Shown here one piece after another: positions 1-9,070 of a DNA stretch of 64,000 bases. Origin of the DNA: Acetobacteraceae bacterium (GTDB lineage: Bacteria > Pseudomonadota > Alphaproteobacteria > Acetobacterales > Acetobacteraceae); the NCBI GenBank assembly GCA_030041255.1, contig JASHOF010000156.1:38153-102152 (forward strand), given 5' to 3'. Numbering within the stretch: position 1 is the stretch's first letter; every line of letters begins with the position of its first letter. The notes below the pieces were generated by a model, which worked only from the letters and a program-made list of their open reading frames with translations, ran no database searches and was not told where the DNA came from. Position numbers and translations under genes: made by a program.

Positions 1-356
1 CTTCCGTGGCGCGCGTCGATCCGGCCACGGGGAAGCTGATCGACCCGCACTGGATCACGGGGCTGAACAATCCCCGCCAGATGGCCTTTGACACGTCTTA
101 CCGCCTCTACGTGGCCGACCAGGGAAACGACGCAGTCCGGCGCTATGACTTTCTCGGCACGCCCGTTCCGCTCACCCTGACGGGGGCACCACTGACCAGG
201 CCATTCGGTTTGGCATTCGACAGCACGGGCCTGCTTTTCGCCACGGTGACGCGCGGCACGCTGGTAAAAAAGATCCGCATCGAGGGCGACTTCGCGGTCG
301 TGTCCGATTTTGCCGCGGGCCTGCCCAATCCCGGCGGGATTGCCTTCATCGGATGA
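1..356 (+). CDS. NHL/SMP-30-like beta-propeller protein, 3' end only
   Basis: The frame is open from the window edge and ends in TGA at 354-356, so only the last ~117 codons are seen. Repeating blades with the pattern 'GLNNPRQMAFD', 'LYVADQGNDAVRRYD', 'RPFGLAFDSTGLLFA' and 'GLPNPGGIAF' are typical of NHL/six-bladed propeller repeats, in which each blade carries a 'P.G(L/I)AF' strand. Such domains bind ligands or act as extracellular scaffolds; the substrate cannot be told from this part. Its stop overlaps the ATG of the following FAD enzyme (ATGA), so the two are translationally coupled and probably functionally linked. Confidence 0.7.
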   Translation, partial: SVARVDPATGKLIDPHWITGLNNPRQMAFDTSYRLYVADQGNDAVRRYDFLGTPVPLTLTGAPLTRPFGLAFDSTGLLFATVTRGTLVKKIRIEGDFAVVSDFAAGLPNPGGIAFIG

Positions 357-1447
357 GGGACTGCGATGTCCTGATCGCCGGAGCAGGGCCGGCGGGCTGC
401 GCCACGGCAATGCTGGCCGCGCGCGGTGGCCTGTCGACGGTGGTGCTCGACCGGCCCCGGCCGGCGCAGAGCTGGGCGGGAGAAACCCTGCCACCCGGCA
501 TGGGAAACCTCATGCGCTCGGTCTTCGGCGCAGACATCCTGTCCGAGAGCAATCACTGCCCCGCGTTCGGCACCCGTTCGGTGTGGGGGAGCAGCGCGCT
601 CGTCGAAACCGATTTCCTTGCCAATCCTTTGGGCGAGGGGTGGATCCTCGATCGCACGCGGTTCGACGCCCTCGCACGGGAAGTCGTCCTTGCCCAGGGC
701 GTCGACATCGTTCGGGTCAGCCATATCGGGCCGCCGGCGCGCGGGCCTTCGGCCTGGCACCTTGATCTCGATGACGGAGCCTGCCTGCGAGCGCGGTTCC
801 TGGTGGACGCGTCAGGGCGGCCCGGTGCGCTGCTCCGGCGGCTGGGCACGCGCAGGATCGCCGCCGATCGGCAGATCGCAATCTTGTCCGCCTATCCCGA
901 TGATGGGGATACCTATTGCGGCACCACGGTCGAGGCGGTCGCGGAAGGCTGGTGGTACACGACACCACTCCCGCACGGCCGGCGTGTGCTGGCTTACATG
1001 ACCGACGCGGACCTTTGGCGGCGTGGCACGCGGCGCTGGCACGCGCTTCTGAGAGAGACGCACCATGTCGGCCGATGTGCCGGGCAGAGAGCGCTGTCCG
1101 CCCGACCTGGCGTCTATCCCGCCGGCACGGCGCAGGCCGAACATTTGGCTGGCGACGATTGGCTCGCGGTCGGGGACGCCGCCATGTCATTCGATCCGCT
1201 CTCCTCGCAGGGCCTGGCGAGCGCCGTCGTGATGGGTGCGAAGGCGGGCGAAGCCATCGCCCACCCGAACCGCGATACGGCCTTTGCGGCATGGGCGGAG
1301 GAGTACCGCATGCTGTTCGCAGAACATTCTGAACTCAGAACGTATTATGCCCGCCTGGAAAGACGCTGGCCGCATTCTGCCTTCTGGCAACGTCGGCACG
1401 AACCGGACCATGCAGCGATCCGGCTGCGCGGGAGTCCTACAGGTTGA
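353..1447 (+). CDS. FAD-dependent oxidoreductase, tryptophan-halogenase/LodB-like
   Basis: A 364-residue flavoprotein. The Rossmann dinucleotide motif GAGPAG lies at about residues 10-15, a second FAD motif reads 'WLAVGDAAMSFDPLSSQG' near 275, and a 'GWWYTTPLP' strand sits mid-protein. The C-terminus has a 'LERRWPHSAFW' signature shared with LodB/GoxB/QhpG-type proteins and tryptophan-halogenase relatives. Those maturases modify a Trp or Cys of a partner oxidase to build a quinone cofactor; whether this one does is unknown because no LodA-like partner is in the window. Length is normal for the family. It overlaps the upstream propeller gene by 4 bases. The last ~15 residues look like read-through into the IS scar that follows. 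Confidence 0.75.
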   Translation: MRDCDVLIAGAGPAGCATAMLAARGGLSTVVLDRPRPAQSWAGETLPPGMGNLMRSVFGADILSESNHCPAFGTRSVWGSSALVETDFLANPLGEGWILDRTRFDALAREVVLAQGVDIVRVSHIGPPARGPSAWHLDLDDGACLRARFLVDASGRPGALLRRLGTRRIAADRQIAILSAYPDDGDTYCGTTVEAVAEGWWYTTPLPHGRRVLAYMTDADLWRRGTRRWHALLRETHHVGRCAGQRALSARPGVYPAGTAQAEHLAGDDWLAVGDAAMSFDPLSSQGLASAVVMGAKAGEAIAHPNRDTAFAAWAEEYRMLFAEHSELRTYYARLERRWPHSAFWQRRHEPDHAAIRLRGSPTG

Positions 1448-1467
1448 GTTCCGCCGGGAACTGACCC

Positions 1468-1941
1468 TTGTCCGAACCTGCCCCGGCTCAGATCGACGCG
1501 GGGTATGGAGCGATCGCCATGGCGTCGTTGGGCGTGATCCAACGCCGGGCCTTCCGGCAAGGGGTCTCGATCCGGGCGATATCGCGGCCTACAGGGCTGT
1601 CGGGGAACACGATCCGCAAAACCCTTTCGTCTGGCGCAGTGGCACCGAAGTTCAAAGTCCCCGGGCGGCCCGGCAAGCTGGACCCCTTTGCGGACAAGCT
1701 CTCACTCTGGCTGAACGCGCTCAAGCGCGCCATGCACGGCCGCGCCGGCATCCCCCCGCTATGCGTTCGAATGCGCCTCCTCCATGAATGCGAGCAGCGC
1801 CACAAGTCTGCGCCAGACCCACTCCTGCCTGCCCCACGTTCGCGTCGCGGCGCTGAACGGCCGTCTGGAACGCTATGCCGCCTCGCGTCCCACGACCACA
1901 GCCCCGGCCAACGATGACCAACCAATCGCGAAGGCCGCCTG
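1468..1941 (+). pseudogene. IS21-type istA transposase remnant plus unidentified fragment
   Basis: Translation of about 1500-1720 gives a helix-turn-helix 'GVSIRAISRPTGLSGNTIRK' followed by 'PKFK' and 'KLDPFADKLSLWL', the N-terminal signature of IS21-family IstA. The catalytic DDE core never follows: after ~1740 the frame loses similarity. A second frame from 1757 to 1941 reads an unrecognised C-terminal piece ending in TGA. No istB is present and no terminal inverted repeats could be assigned. This is a degraded insertion. Confidence 0.6.
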
Positions 1942-2271
1942 ATCACCCCCCAGGTTGTTGCCGATCTCGCCCAAAGAGCAACGTGACAGCCGGCCACCCC
2001 ATTGAGGATGCCGACATCGCGCGGCTGTCCCCGTTGACTTGGCACCCTATCGACTTCCTTGACCGATCCGATTTCCCGGTCTCCGAACCCGTCACCTGGG
2101 GCGCCCTACGCCTCTTGCCAAACCCTGATTCCGAATACGACTTTTGAGAAGCCCGATGACAGCAGGCCGTTCCGATCAGCCGCCCGACCCGAATGTCACG
2201 CAACCCCCTGCCGACTCCCCGTGAGGCATTTTTACTGCGGCGCGCCGATGCATTTGCTCTCCGGCGTTGAC
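1942..2271. other. Non-coding scar between IS remnant and amidotransferase operon
   Basis: No frame here shows a recognisable protein or a good ribosome-binding site. It is probably insertion debris downstream of both flanking genes. Confidence 0.4.
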
Positions 2272-2293
2272 AATTGAAGCGGTCGCTTCAATT
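2272..2293. repeat. Perfect 10-bp inverted repeat
   Basis: The arms AATTGAAGCG and CGCTTCAATT are perfectly complementary around a 2-base centre. It lies about 40 bases beyond the stop of the leftward amidotransferase gene, so it could end that operon, but there is no long T-run. A TTGACA sequence at 2268-2273 overlaps the left arm, which would also fit an operator. Confidence 0.5.
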
Positions 2294-2333
2294 TCCGGCG
2301 CCCTTTCGTTGTCTCGGCCTGTGTACCTTGTGT

Positions 2334-3029
2334 TCACGCGGTAGTCGCCCTGTCACTGCGCGGTGGGCGCGAGGCCAGGTCAAAGAAGGTGTCCAACACG
2401 CGCTCACCCGAGCGCGCAATGCGTCCGACGGCCAAGGCGTTCGGGCGCACGTGTTCCGGCAGGTGCGGAACCATCTCGGCGACGAGGTCGGGAGTAAGCT
2501 CGATATGAAACTGCAGACCGTACTGGGCGGGTCCCAGACGAAATGCCTGATTCGGGTAGACGCTCGTGAAGGCCAGATGCAGTGCATCCCCCGGAAGCTC
2601 GAATGTGTCGTTGTGCCAGTGGAAGGCATCGAACTCGGGGCCTAAGTCCGCCAACAGCGGATCACGGCGGCCGGCTGGAGTGAGCCGGACCACGTCAACA
2701 CCGATCTCCTCGTGTGTCCCTCGAAAGACTCTGCCGCCTGCGGCGACCGCGAGCATTTGGGCTCCCAGGCAGATCCCCAGGACTGGTCGCCCCAGTGCCA
2801 GCCAGCGACGCAGCAATTCCCGCTCGCCGCGCAGATGTGGGTAAAGGGAGTCGTCTAGTGCACCCATCGGCCCACCCATGACAATAAGGCCCCTCACGTC
2901 GTCGAGCCCTGGGATGGGATCTCCCCTGTCCATGCGGTGCGTGCGGAGCGCCAGGCCACGGCGCTCGGCGATGCGCTCCACCAAACCTGGCCCTTCATGC
3001 GCAACGTGCTGGATGAGCGCCCACCTCAT
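2334..3029 (-). CDS. Class I glutamine amidotransferase (GMP-synthase-like)
   Basis: A 231-residue stand-alone GATase1 domain. The nucleophile elbow 'GICLGAQ' puts Cys at residue 87, and 'QFHIE' supplies His175 and Glu177, completing the Cys-His-Glu triad. Such single-domain members hydrolyse glutamine or gamma-glutamyl amides; no synthetase domain is attached. It is the last gene of a leftward operon, six bases after the amidase stop, which suggests a role in processing the same nitrogenous substrate. The start is ATG. It resembles GuaA-type GATase relatives often annotated as 'type 1 glutamine amidotransferase'; the exact substrate is not predictable. Confidence 0.85.
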   Translation of the reverse strand: MRWALIQHVAHEGPGLVERIAERRGLALRTHRMDRGDPIPGLDDVRGLIVMGGPMGALDDSLYPHLRGERELLRRWLALGRPVLGICLGAQMLAVAAGGRVFRGTHEEIGVDVVRLTPAGRRDPLLADLGPEFDAFHWHNDTFELPGDALHLAFTSVYPNQAFRLGPAQYGLQFHIELTPDLVAEMVPHLPEHVRPNALAVGRIARSGERVLDTFFDLASRPPRSDRATTA

Positions 3030-3035
3030 GTCACG

Positions 3036-4262
3036 TCACCCAACCGTATGCCCGTTCTGAGCTTGCTCCCATGCCAGGGCTGCCGCCAATACCGTCCGGT
3101 CATCGGGTCCTGCGAGTTGGAGGTTGCCGATCGCAATGGCCGGCCACCCGAGGAAGTTGAATCGCCGCGTGTAGTGAGCCAACGCGGCGCGCACATCGGG
3201 CTCCCAGCACTCCACGGGGGGCACGTCCATGCCAAGGGTGGGGCTCACGAACAGATCGAAGTCGGGCTCCGCGCGAGCCTGGCGCCGCAGTTCTCGAAGA
3301 GCCGCCAGACCGCGATGGTATTCAACCGCGGTCACCCGATGGGCCGCGTCCCATTTGACCTGGGCATCGGGACCATACTGGTCCCGGCAGCGCGGATACC
3401 ACGGCAGATGTGTCACCGCGCACTCCGTCATGAAAACCGCCGTCGGATCCCCTTCGGGTTCGGGGAGGCGAGCCTCCTCGACAATGGCGCCCAGTCGACT
3501 GAGGGCGTCTTCCACCCCGCTCGGTGCCAGCACGCCGATTCGTACACCCGCCAGCCGCGGCGGCGGTACCGGTCGGCCCGTGAGGACCGAATAGACGAGC
3601 GCACAGTCCCGCACGGAGCGTGCCATCGGTCCCACCGTGTCGAAGGATGGGGCAAGGGGCAACGTATCTCTCGTGGAGACGACATCGAACGGCGGCTTGA
3701 ATCCGATCACGTCGCAGCAGGCGGCCGGGATCCGAACGGAGCCTCCTGTGTCGGTGCCAAGCCCGATCGTACACATGCCATCCGCCAATGCCGCTGCATT
3801 ACCCCCGCTCGAGCCGCCAGCGACCCGGCCGGGGCGAGCTGGATTGGCCACCGTCCCCCAGTGCGGATTCTGGCTGGTTACGCCCCAGGCGAATTCATGC
3901 TGGTTCGCCTTCCCGACGAGGATGGCCCCGGCTCTTTCAAGAGCAAGCACGGCCGGCGCGGTGCGCGTCGGCACATGATCCCGGAACAGCGCGGAGCCGT
4001 AGGTGGTCCTGATCCCGGCAGTGAAGAACATATCCTTGACCGCAAAGGGAACCCCCGCCAACGGGCCGGTCGGTTTTTGTGCCGCGCGGCCAAGCGCGTA
4101 CTCCGGGCACGTCGTGATGAAGGCGTTTCCTGCTGCGCGGGCCTCGATCCGCTGTAAAAAGGTCTCGACGACCTCCGCCGCAGAAACGCGACCATCGCGG
4201 ACCAGGGCGGCGAGCGCGCCGGCGGAAAGTTCGAAGAACTCGCACCTTTCGGCTTTCGTCAT
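3036..4262 (-). CDS. Amidase-signature family amidase
   Basis: A 408-residue hydrolase when started at the ATG at 4262; the frame also has a TTG at 4280, but the ATG has a GGAAG element upstream. The Ser-cisSer-Lys triad is complete: Lys76 in 'AVKD', Ser151 in 'GGSSGG', and the nucleophile Ser175 in 'GTDTGGSVRIPA'. The family hydrolyses C-N amide bonds and includes half-amidases, indole-acetamide and glutamyl-tRNA amidases. GatB and GatC are absent and the neighbours are an ABC importer and a deacetylase-fold hydrolase, so a catabolic amidase is likelier than GatA. It sits between the deacetylase (21 bases upstream) and the amidotransferase (6 bases downstream). Confidence 0.88.
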   Translation of the reverse strand: MTKAERCEFFELSAGALAALVRDGRVSAAEVVETFLQRIEARAAGNAFITTCPEYALGRAAQKPTGPLAGVPFAVKDMFFTAGIRTTYGSALFRDHVPTRTAPAVLALERAGAILVGKANQHEFAWGVTSQNPHWGTVANPARPGRVAGGSSGGNAAALADGMCTIGLGTDTGGSVRIPAACCDVIGFKPPFDVVSTRDTLPLAPSFDTVGPMARSVRDCALVYSVLTGRPVPPPRLAGVRIGVLAPSGVEDALSRLGAIVEEARLPEPEGDPTAVFMTECAVTHLPWYPRCRDQYGPDAQVKWDAAHRVTAVEYHRGLAALRELRRQARAEPDFDLFVSPTLGMDVPPVECWEPDVRAALAHYTRRFNFLGWPAIAIGNLQLAGPDDRTVLAAALAWEQAQNGHTVG

Positions 4263-4283
4263 GACCGGCTTCCACGGCAACCG

Positions 4284-5162
4284 TTACGCAGGCACCTGTT
4301 GACGCCCGCGGAAGTCGTTGGCAATTTCATGATACCTGCACCAGCGCACACCTTGAAGCGTGCGCGTAAAACCGATGAAATCCCCTAGCATCCTCAGCAC
4401 CTGCGGCCGCCCGGAAACGTCGGGATGGATCGCGATCGGAATCACCGCATAGTCCATTTCGTCGTACGCCCACTGCAGCTGCTGTTCCCACTGTTTCCCT
4501 ATGTCCCATGGATTCACCCAGCCGTGGCTGTTGGGGAACGCCGGGATAAACATCATCGGCGGCAGATCATCGAGGTACCAGCTACCGGGGATCTCGACGA
4601 GCGATGTAACGCGCCCGCGTACGACCGGCTTCATCCATTCTTTCGCGGCCTTGGTGAAGTCGATGCGCGTCCAGCTGTCACCATCTCGCAAAAAATATGG
4701 CGTGAAGTCGCGATGCATAAGGCTGTGATCATAACTGAAATGATACTTCAGCAGGAGCCCGATCGTGGCCGCCGACGGCTCCCACCAGGGGGCCGTATAT
4801 CCCACCGGCTTCGACCCGCTGACACCCTCGATCAGCTCGATGGAACGCACCAGAACATCTTCCTCCTGCTCCGGGGTCATAGCAGTCGGCTTCTCATGCG
4901 AGTACCCGTGCGCGCCGAGTTCGTGGCCTGCAGCAACGACCGCCTCGATCTCGGCCGGGAACGTCTCGATGGAGTGGCCGGGCGTGAACCACGTGGCCTT
5001 GATGTCATGGCGGCGAAGCAACTCCAGAAGTCGCGGAATGCCAACTTCTCCGGCGAACATCCCCCTCGAGATCGCCTGCCCGGAGTTTTCTCCGCCGAAC
5101 GACCCAAGCCACCCGCACACCGCATCGACGTCAACGCCGAGGCCGATCAGGATCTCTTTCAT
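4284..5162 (-). CDS. Polysaccharide-deacetylase-fold hydrolase (PgdA/PuuE/imidase type)
   Basis: A 292-residue NodB-fold protein of the subgroup holding Helicobacter PgdA, allantoinase PuuE and bacterial cyclic imidases. Metal ligands are visible: Asp11/Asp13 in 'GVDVDAV' and His85/His89 in 'GAHGYSHE', almost the spacing of HpPgdA. There is no signal peptide, so the enzyme is cytoplasmic, which argues against a cell-wall role and for a small-molecule cyclic amide substrate. An AAGGAGG element lies 8 bases before the ATG. It is followed directly by an amidase in the same operon, the pairing expected if this enzyme opens a ring to a half-amide. The substrate assignment is inference. Confidence 0.8.
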   Translation of the reverse strand: MKEILIGLGVDVDAVCGWLGSFGGENSGQAISRGMFAGEVGIPRLLELLRRHDIKATWFTPGHSIETFPAEIEAVVAAGHELGAHGYSHEKPTAMTPEQEEDVLVRSIELIEGVSGSKPVGYTAPWWEPSAATIGLLLKYHFSYDHSLMHRDFTPYFLRDGDSWTRIDFTKAAKEWMKPVVRGRVTSLVEIPGSWYLDDLPPMMFIPAFPNSHGWVNPWDIGKQWEQQLQWAYDEMDYAVIPIAIHPDVSGRPQVLRMLGDFIGFTRTLQGVRWCRYHEIANDFRGRQQVPA

Positions 5163-5233
5163 CAGTCTGTCCTCCTTTGGAAGGGCTGGCCGGCGCGGGA
5201 TGCGTACCCCGCGCCGCTGCGAAAAGATATCGA

Positions 5234-5950
5234 TTACACCTGGAGTCCCAACAGACGCTCTTGCGCTTGTCTGTCCTGAAGGAAGTCTGCAGCGCGCGTC
5301 TCTTCGACGATGCGGCCGTTTACCATCACCGCAAGCTGGCGCGCCAGGCTCGCTGCAACCCGCAGATTCTGCTCGACGAGGAGGAGTCGCATTCCGGTTC
5401 CCGACAATCGCCGGAGCGCCTCGACCATCATCGCTACGGCAACAGGTGCAAGGCCCTCTGAGGGCTCGTCGAGCACAAGGAGCGAGGGTCGGGTGAGCAA
5501 CGCTCTGGCGATCGCCAGCATCTGTTGTTCTCCGCCCGAGAGTACCCGCGCCTGGCGGTCTTCAAGCTCGCCGAGTTTTGGAAACAGTTCCAGCACGTCG
5601 ACCCTCGACGCTCCCTGCCCTCGTTGTCGACTCGCGTATGCGGCGAGCGCAAGGTGCTCCCGGACCGTAAGGTGCGGGAAGAGTCGCCGCCCTTGTGGTA
5701 CGTACGCCAGGCCGAGGTGCGATCGTACTTGCGGCTTGATCTTGGTAATTTCGTGATCCCCATACACGATCCGGCCGCTCTCTGCCCAGCGCAGGCCGAA
5801 CAGCGTGTCGCAGAGCGTGGTCTTGCCCATCCCGTTTCGTCCGATAACAGCCACCGGCTCGGCCGCGATGGTCAGCGAGACTCCTTGAAGGATGTGCGCC
5901 GTTCCGATGAAGACGTGAAGGTCTTCGATGACGAGCGCGCTCTCAACCAT
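5234..5950 (-). CDS. livF: Branched-chain amino acid-type ABC transporter ATP-binding protein (LivF)
   Basis: An ATPase of 238 residues from the ATG at 5950; a longer in-frame start would overlap livG deeply and is not needed. Walker A 'GRNGMGKTT' has Lys43, the signature is 'LSGGEQQ', and Walker B is 'LLVLDEP'. The short form without the extended LivG insertions, and its position after livG with an 8-base overlap, identify it as LivF. It powers import through the LivHM channel encoded upstream in this operon. The solute is not fixed by sequence; this HAAT family also carries urea, amides and aromatic acids. Confidence 0.88.
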   Translation of the reverse strand: MVESALVIEDLHVFIGTAHILQGVSLTIAAEPVAVIGRNGMGKTTLCDTLFGLRWAESGRIVYGDHEITKIKPQVRSHLGLAYVPQGRRLFPHLTVREHLALAAYASRQRGQGASRVDVLELFPKLGELEDRQARVLSGGEQQMLAIARALLTRPSLLVLDEPSEGLAPVAVAMMVEALRRLSGTGMRLLLVEQNLRVAASLARQLAVMVNGRIVEETRAADFLQDRQAQERLLGLQV

Positions 5951-6716
5951 CGAGACCCGAGCCCAGATACGCCTCGCGAACCTCCGCTGCCGCACGGACC
6001 CGCTCCGGGTCCCCACAAGCGAGCACTCTTCCTTGGTGGAGTACCGTCAGGCGGTCGGCAATGTGAAAGGCGATGTCCATATCGTGCTCGATCACGATCA
6101 CCGTGACGGATCGATCGAGTCCATCAATGACGGCGGTGATCTGTTTGCGTTCACCGGCGGACAGGCCGGAAGCGGGCTCGTCCAGCAGGACGACCCTGGC
6201 CCCGCCGGCCAGCGCCATCGCGATCTCAAGCTGTTTCGCCTGACCATGCGCGAGTTCGTGTGCCCGACGTTCGGCGACACCGCCGAGGGCAACGGCATTC
6301 AGCGCAGCGAATGCCCGTTTGCGCGTGTCTCGGTCACGCTCGCGTTTGGAGAACACTGTGAAACGCGGGCCGATCCGGCCACGGACTGCGAGAATGAGAT
6401 TGTCCTCCACTCGCAACCTCGCCAGCACTTCGGGCTGCTGGTACGTGCGGCCCAGCCCACGTCTCACGCGCTGCACGACCGACCTCCTGGTGACATCCTC
6501 CCCGTGCAAGCGGATGACACCGGCGGCGGGCCGCACCTCACCCAGGATCAGATTGAACAGCGTCGTCTTGCCGGCGCCGTTGGGCCCGAGCACGACATGG
6601 CGTTCGCCCTCGCTGACACTCAAGCTGACCCGGTTCAGCGCCTCCACTCCGCCATAGCGCACAGTGACGTTCGAGACTTCCAGAGCGAGCACGGGCTGTG
6701 TCCCCGGGAATCGCAT
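5943..6716 (-). CDS. livG: Branched-chain amino acid-type ABC transporter ATP-binding protein (LivG)
   Basis: A 257-residue ATPase with Walker A 'GPNGAGKTT' (Lys50), the LivG-type signature 'LAHGQAKQLEIAMAL' and Walker B 'VVLLDEP'. The C-terminal 'REAYLG' tail is the hallmark of LivG/UrtD-type subunits. It overlaps livF at its 3' end and lies 47 bases after the binding-protein gene. It forms the second nucleotide-binding half of the importer. Confidence 0.88.
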   Translation of the reverse strand: MRFPGTQPVLALEVSNVTVRYGGVEALNRVSLSVSEGERHVVLGPNGAGKTTLFNLILGEVRPAAGVIRLHGEDVTRRSVVQRVRRGLGRTYQQPEVLARLRVEDNLILAVRGRIGPRFTVFSKRERDRDTRKRAFAALNAVALGGVAERRAHELAHGQAKQLEIAMALAGGARVVLLDEPASGLSAGERKQITAVIDGLDRSVTVIVIEHDMDIAFHIADRLTVLHQGRVLACGDPERVRAAAEVREAYLGSGLDG

Positions 6717-6763
6717 GCCCGAGCGCTACAACGAGACCGCCATACTCGCGACCAGGCGCTTCA

Positions 6764-8005
6764 TCATGGACAGGCGGGATGGGTCGGAGTGGCAACGCCA
6801 CCGCGCAGGAACGTCTCCTCGCGCACGTTCGGCACGCTCTTGACGACGGCGTTCAAGAGAGTGCCATTCGGCCCGTGCTGCGTACTCGTAACGTAGTTGG
6901 TGAAGACGCCATTGCGGTTCCCGTCGACGCTGATTGGCCCGGTGGGCGATTGGTAGGTGAGCGACTGAAGCGCCGCACGGAACGCCTGCTGGTGGCCGGA
7001 GAGATCTCCGTTGACCTTCGCGAGCGCGGTGAACGCCGCCATTGCGTTCGTGTAGTAACCGGTTGCCCACACCGACGGGTACGCGAAGCCGCTCGGATAG
7101 TGCTGCTTGTAAGCTTTCACGAAGGAATTCCAGGCCGGAATCTCAAGCGTATCGGCCAATGGCGCCGCGGAGGCCACGCCGACGAGGTGATTCTGGATGC
7201 TTCCTTTGGCAGACAACACCGATTCATCCACGGTGATGCTGCTGGCGATGAATTTCGCATGCCCCCCCTGAGCGTAGTACGCGGTGAGAAAGTTGATCGC
7301 GTCCGCGCCGTTCAACGCGATATAGACCGCATCGGTGTCGCTGGGGATCTGGGGAACGACTGAGCTGTAGTCGGTGGCGCCCAGGGGTGTCCAGAGTTCC
7401 TTCGGTACGTGTCCCCCTGCCTGGCAGAACTCGGACACGAAGCCGCCTACCTGCGCGTACCCGAAGGAGTAGTTATCGCCGATGGTCGCTACCTTTCGTA
7501 CGCCGAGCGTGCTGTAGGCGTAGCGGCCGAGGCCGGCGACCCACTGCGCGCCGTCACCATAGGCGAAGCGAAATACGTTCGGATGGTGATAGGTTTCCGC
7601 TTCCCCCGCTGCAATCCCGGCGATGAAGGTCACGCCCGGTTGTCTGTCGGCATAATTCGAGACGGCAATGCCTTCGTCTCCCGATCCGGGTCCGATGACG
7701 ATCTGGACGTGGTCCTGCTCGACGAGCTTGCGCACTTTGGCGAGAGCGGTGGGGCCGGTCTGGTCGGTTCCCTCCTCGATGATCTTGATTGGATGGCCGG
7801 CGATCGCTCCCCCAACCTCCTTGACTGCCATGGCGATACCGCGGAATCCATCGGCTCCGCCTGCTGCGGCCGGACCCTGGTTGACGGAGAGCACACCGAT
7901 GCGGATCGGGGTGCCGGCTGCCGCGCTCAGTGCGACATTCGATGCGGTAGCGCTCATGAAAAGGGCGAGCAGAGCCGCACTGATGATTTCCGATGACCTG
8001 GACAT
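6764..8005 (-). CDS. ABC transporter substrate-binding protein, HAAT (LivK/UrtA-like) family
   Basis: A periplasmic binding protein of 413 residues from the ATG at 8005. That start has an AGGAGGTGAG element and gives a clean Sec signal peptide (residues 1 to ~30, hydrophobic core 'AALLALFMSATAS', cut near 'ALSAAA'). The mature part begins 'IRIGVLSVNQGP', typical of type 1 periplasmic binding proteins of the amino-acid/amide/urea class. It sits in the middle of the operon between livM and livG. Neighbouring hydrolases suggest the ligand is an amide or related nitrogen compound, but the ligand pocket was not analysed. Confidence 0.87.
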   Translation of the reverse strand: MSRSSEIISAALLALFMSATASNVALSAAAGTPIRIGVLSVNQGPAAAGGADGFRGIAMAVKEVGGAIAGHPIKIIEEGTDQTGPTALAKVRKLVEQDHVQIVIGPGSGDEGIAVSNYADRQPGVTFIAGIAAGEAETYHHPNVFRFAYGDGAQWVAGLGRYAYSTLGVRKVATIGDNYSFGYAQVGGFVSEFCQAGGHVPKELWTPLGATDYSSVVPQIPSDTDAVYIALNGADAINFLTAYYAQGGHAKFIASSITVDESVLSAKGSIQNHLVGVASAAPLADTLEIPAWNSFVKAYKQHYPSGFAYPSVWATGYYTNAMAAFTALAKVNGDLSGHQQAFRAALQSLTYQSPTGPISVDGNRNGVFTNYVTSTQHGPNGTLLNAVVKSVPNVREETFLRGGVATPTHPACP

Positions 8006-8080
8006 ATGTCTCACCTCCTGTGTGATCGGTTTGTGTCGCTCCGATCTCAAGCGTACCTGGGCGTGCCGTCGTGGCATCGA

Positions 8081-9070
8081 TCACTCTGTCGACGCCGGCG
8101 TCAGTTGGGCTTTTGCCAGCGCCAGCCTCGCACCGACACGGCTGACAAGGCCGCCAACGCCCCCTGGCGCGAACATGACGATGGCGAGGAGGACAAGGCC
8201 GATCACCGTATTGTATCGATCAGTGAACGAGCTGGCGTACGTCGTGACGATTGCGTAGATGATCGCGCCGGCGAATGTTCCTTCCAGTGACTCCATGCCG
8301 CCGATGACGGCGATGGCCAGGAAGTCGATGATGCGCGTCAGGTCGAGATACGAGGGCGCAATGATGCCGTTGTACCAGACGCCCAGCACGCCGCCGATTC
8401 CGGCGATCGAGCCAGCAAGGGTAAACGCGATCACGCGATATGACATGACCGAGTATCCCATTGCCCGCATTTTGCGGGGGTTGTCGCGACAACCTTGCAG
8501 GGCCAACCCGAATTGCGTTCGCATCAGGAGGGTGAGACCAAGCAGCACCGCGAAGGCCACGCTCGAGTCGAGGAAATACTCGGGGATCGGTTGCGCGAGC
8601 GAGATCGAGCCAAGGTGCGGCGGATTGACGCCGGGAATGCCCCCGGAGCCGTGGGTGAGCCCGTAGTTCGAGATGGTGAGGAAATAAACGACCAGGCCGA
8701 GCGCCAGGGTGACCATGAGAAAATAGATCCCATATGTCCGCGCCACGAGCAGGGCGAACAGCAGCGCGCACAGCGTCGCAGCGACCAGAGCCCCCGCCAC
8801 CGCCCCATACCAGGGGACACCATGCCCTACCGCGAGAATGGCGAACGAATAGCTGCCGACACCGTAGATGCCGACCTGGGCGAAGGATATCATTCCCCCG
8901 TATTTGGATAGGAAGACCATGCTCATGGCGACGATGGCGCTCCACGCGGCCAGCGCCAGGATGTCCTGCGTGACGAACGAGCTGGCCAGGAAAGGAAGAA
9001 CGATCGCTGCCAGCAATGTCGAACACCAGGCCAGGGAACGACCGGAGGGTGCGCCATGAAACGCGATCAT
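8081..9070 (-). CDS. livM: Branched-chain amino acid-type ABC permease (LivM)
   Basis: A 329-residue polytopic membrane protein with about ten hydrophobic segments and the LivM-type cytoplasmic loop around 'GLALQGCRDNPRKMRAMGYS' followed by 'AGSIAGIGG'. Its ATG overlaps the livH stop (ATGA), so the two permease subunits are translationally coupled and pair in the membrane. It is followed by the binding-protein gene after 75 bases. Confidence 0.88.
   Translation of the reverse strand: MIAFHGAPSGRSLAWCSTLLAAIVLPFLASSFVTQDILALAAWSAIVAMSMVFLSKYGGMISFAQVGIYGVGSYSFAILAVGHGVPWYGAVAGALVAATLCALLFALLVARTYGIYFLMVTLALGLVVYFLTISNYGLTHGSGGIPGVNPPHLGSISLAQPIPEYFLDSSVAFAVLLGLTLLMRTQFGLALQGCRDNPRKMRAMGYSVMSYRVIAFTLAGSIAGIGGVLGVWYNGIIAPSYLDLTRIIDFLAIAVIGGMESLEGTFAGAIIYAIVTTYASSFTDRYNTVIGLVLLAIVMFAPGGVGGLVSRVGARLALAKAQLTPASTE

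Noticed and set aside
3036..4262. GatA subunit of glutamyl-tRNA amidotransferase
   Set aside because: gatB and gatC are absent and the gene sits in a catabolic-looking ABC operon; only the amidase-signature fold is shared.
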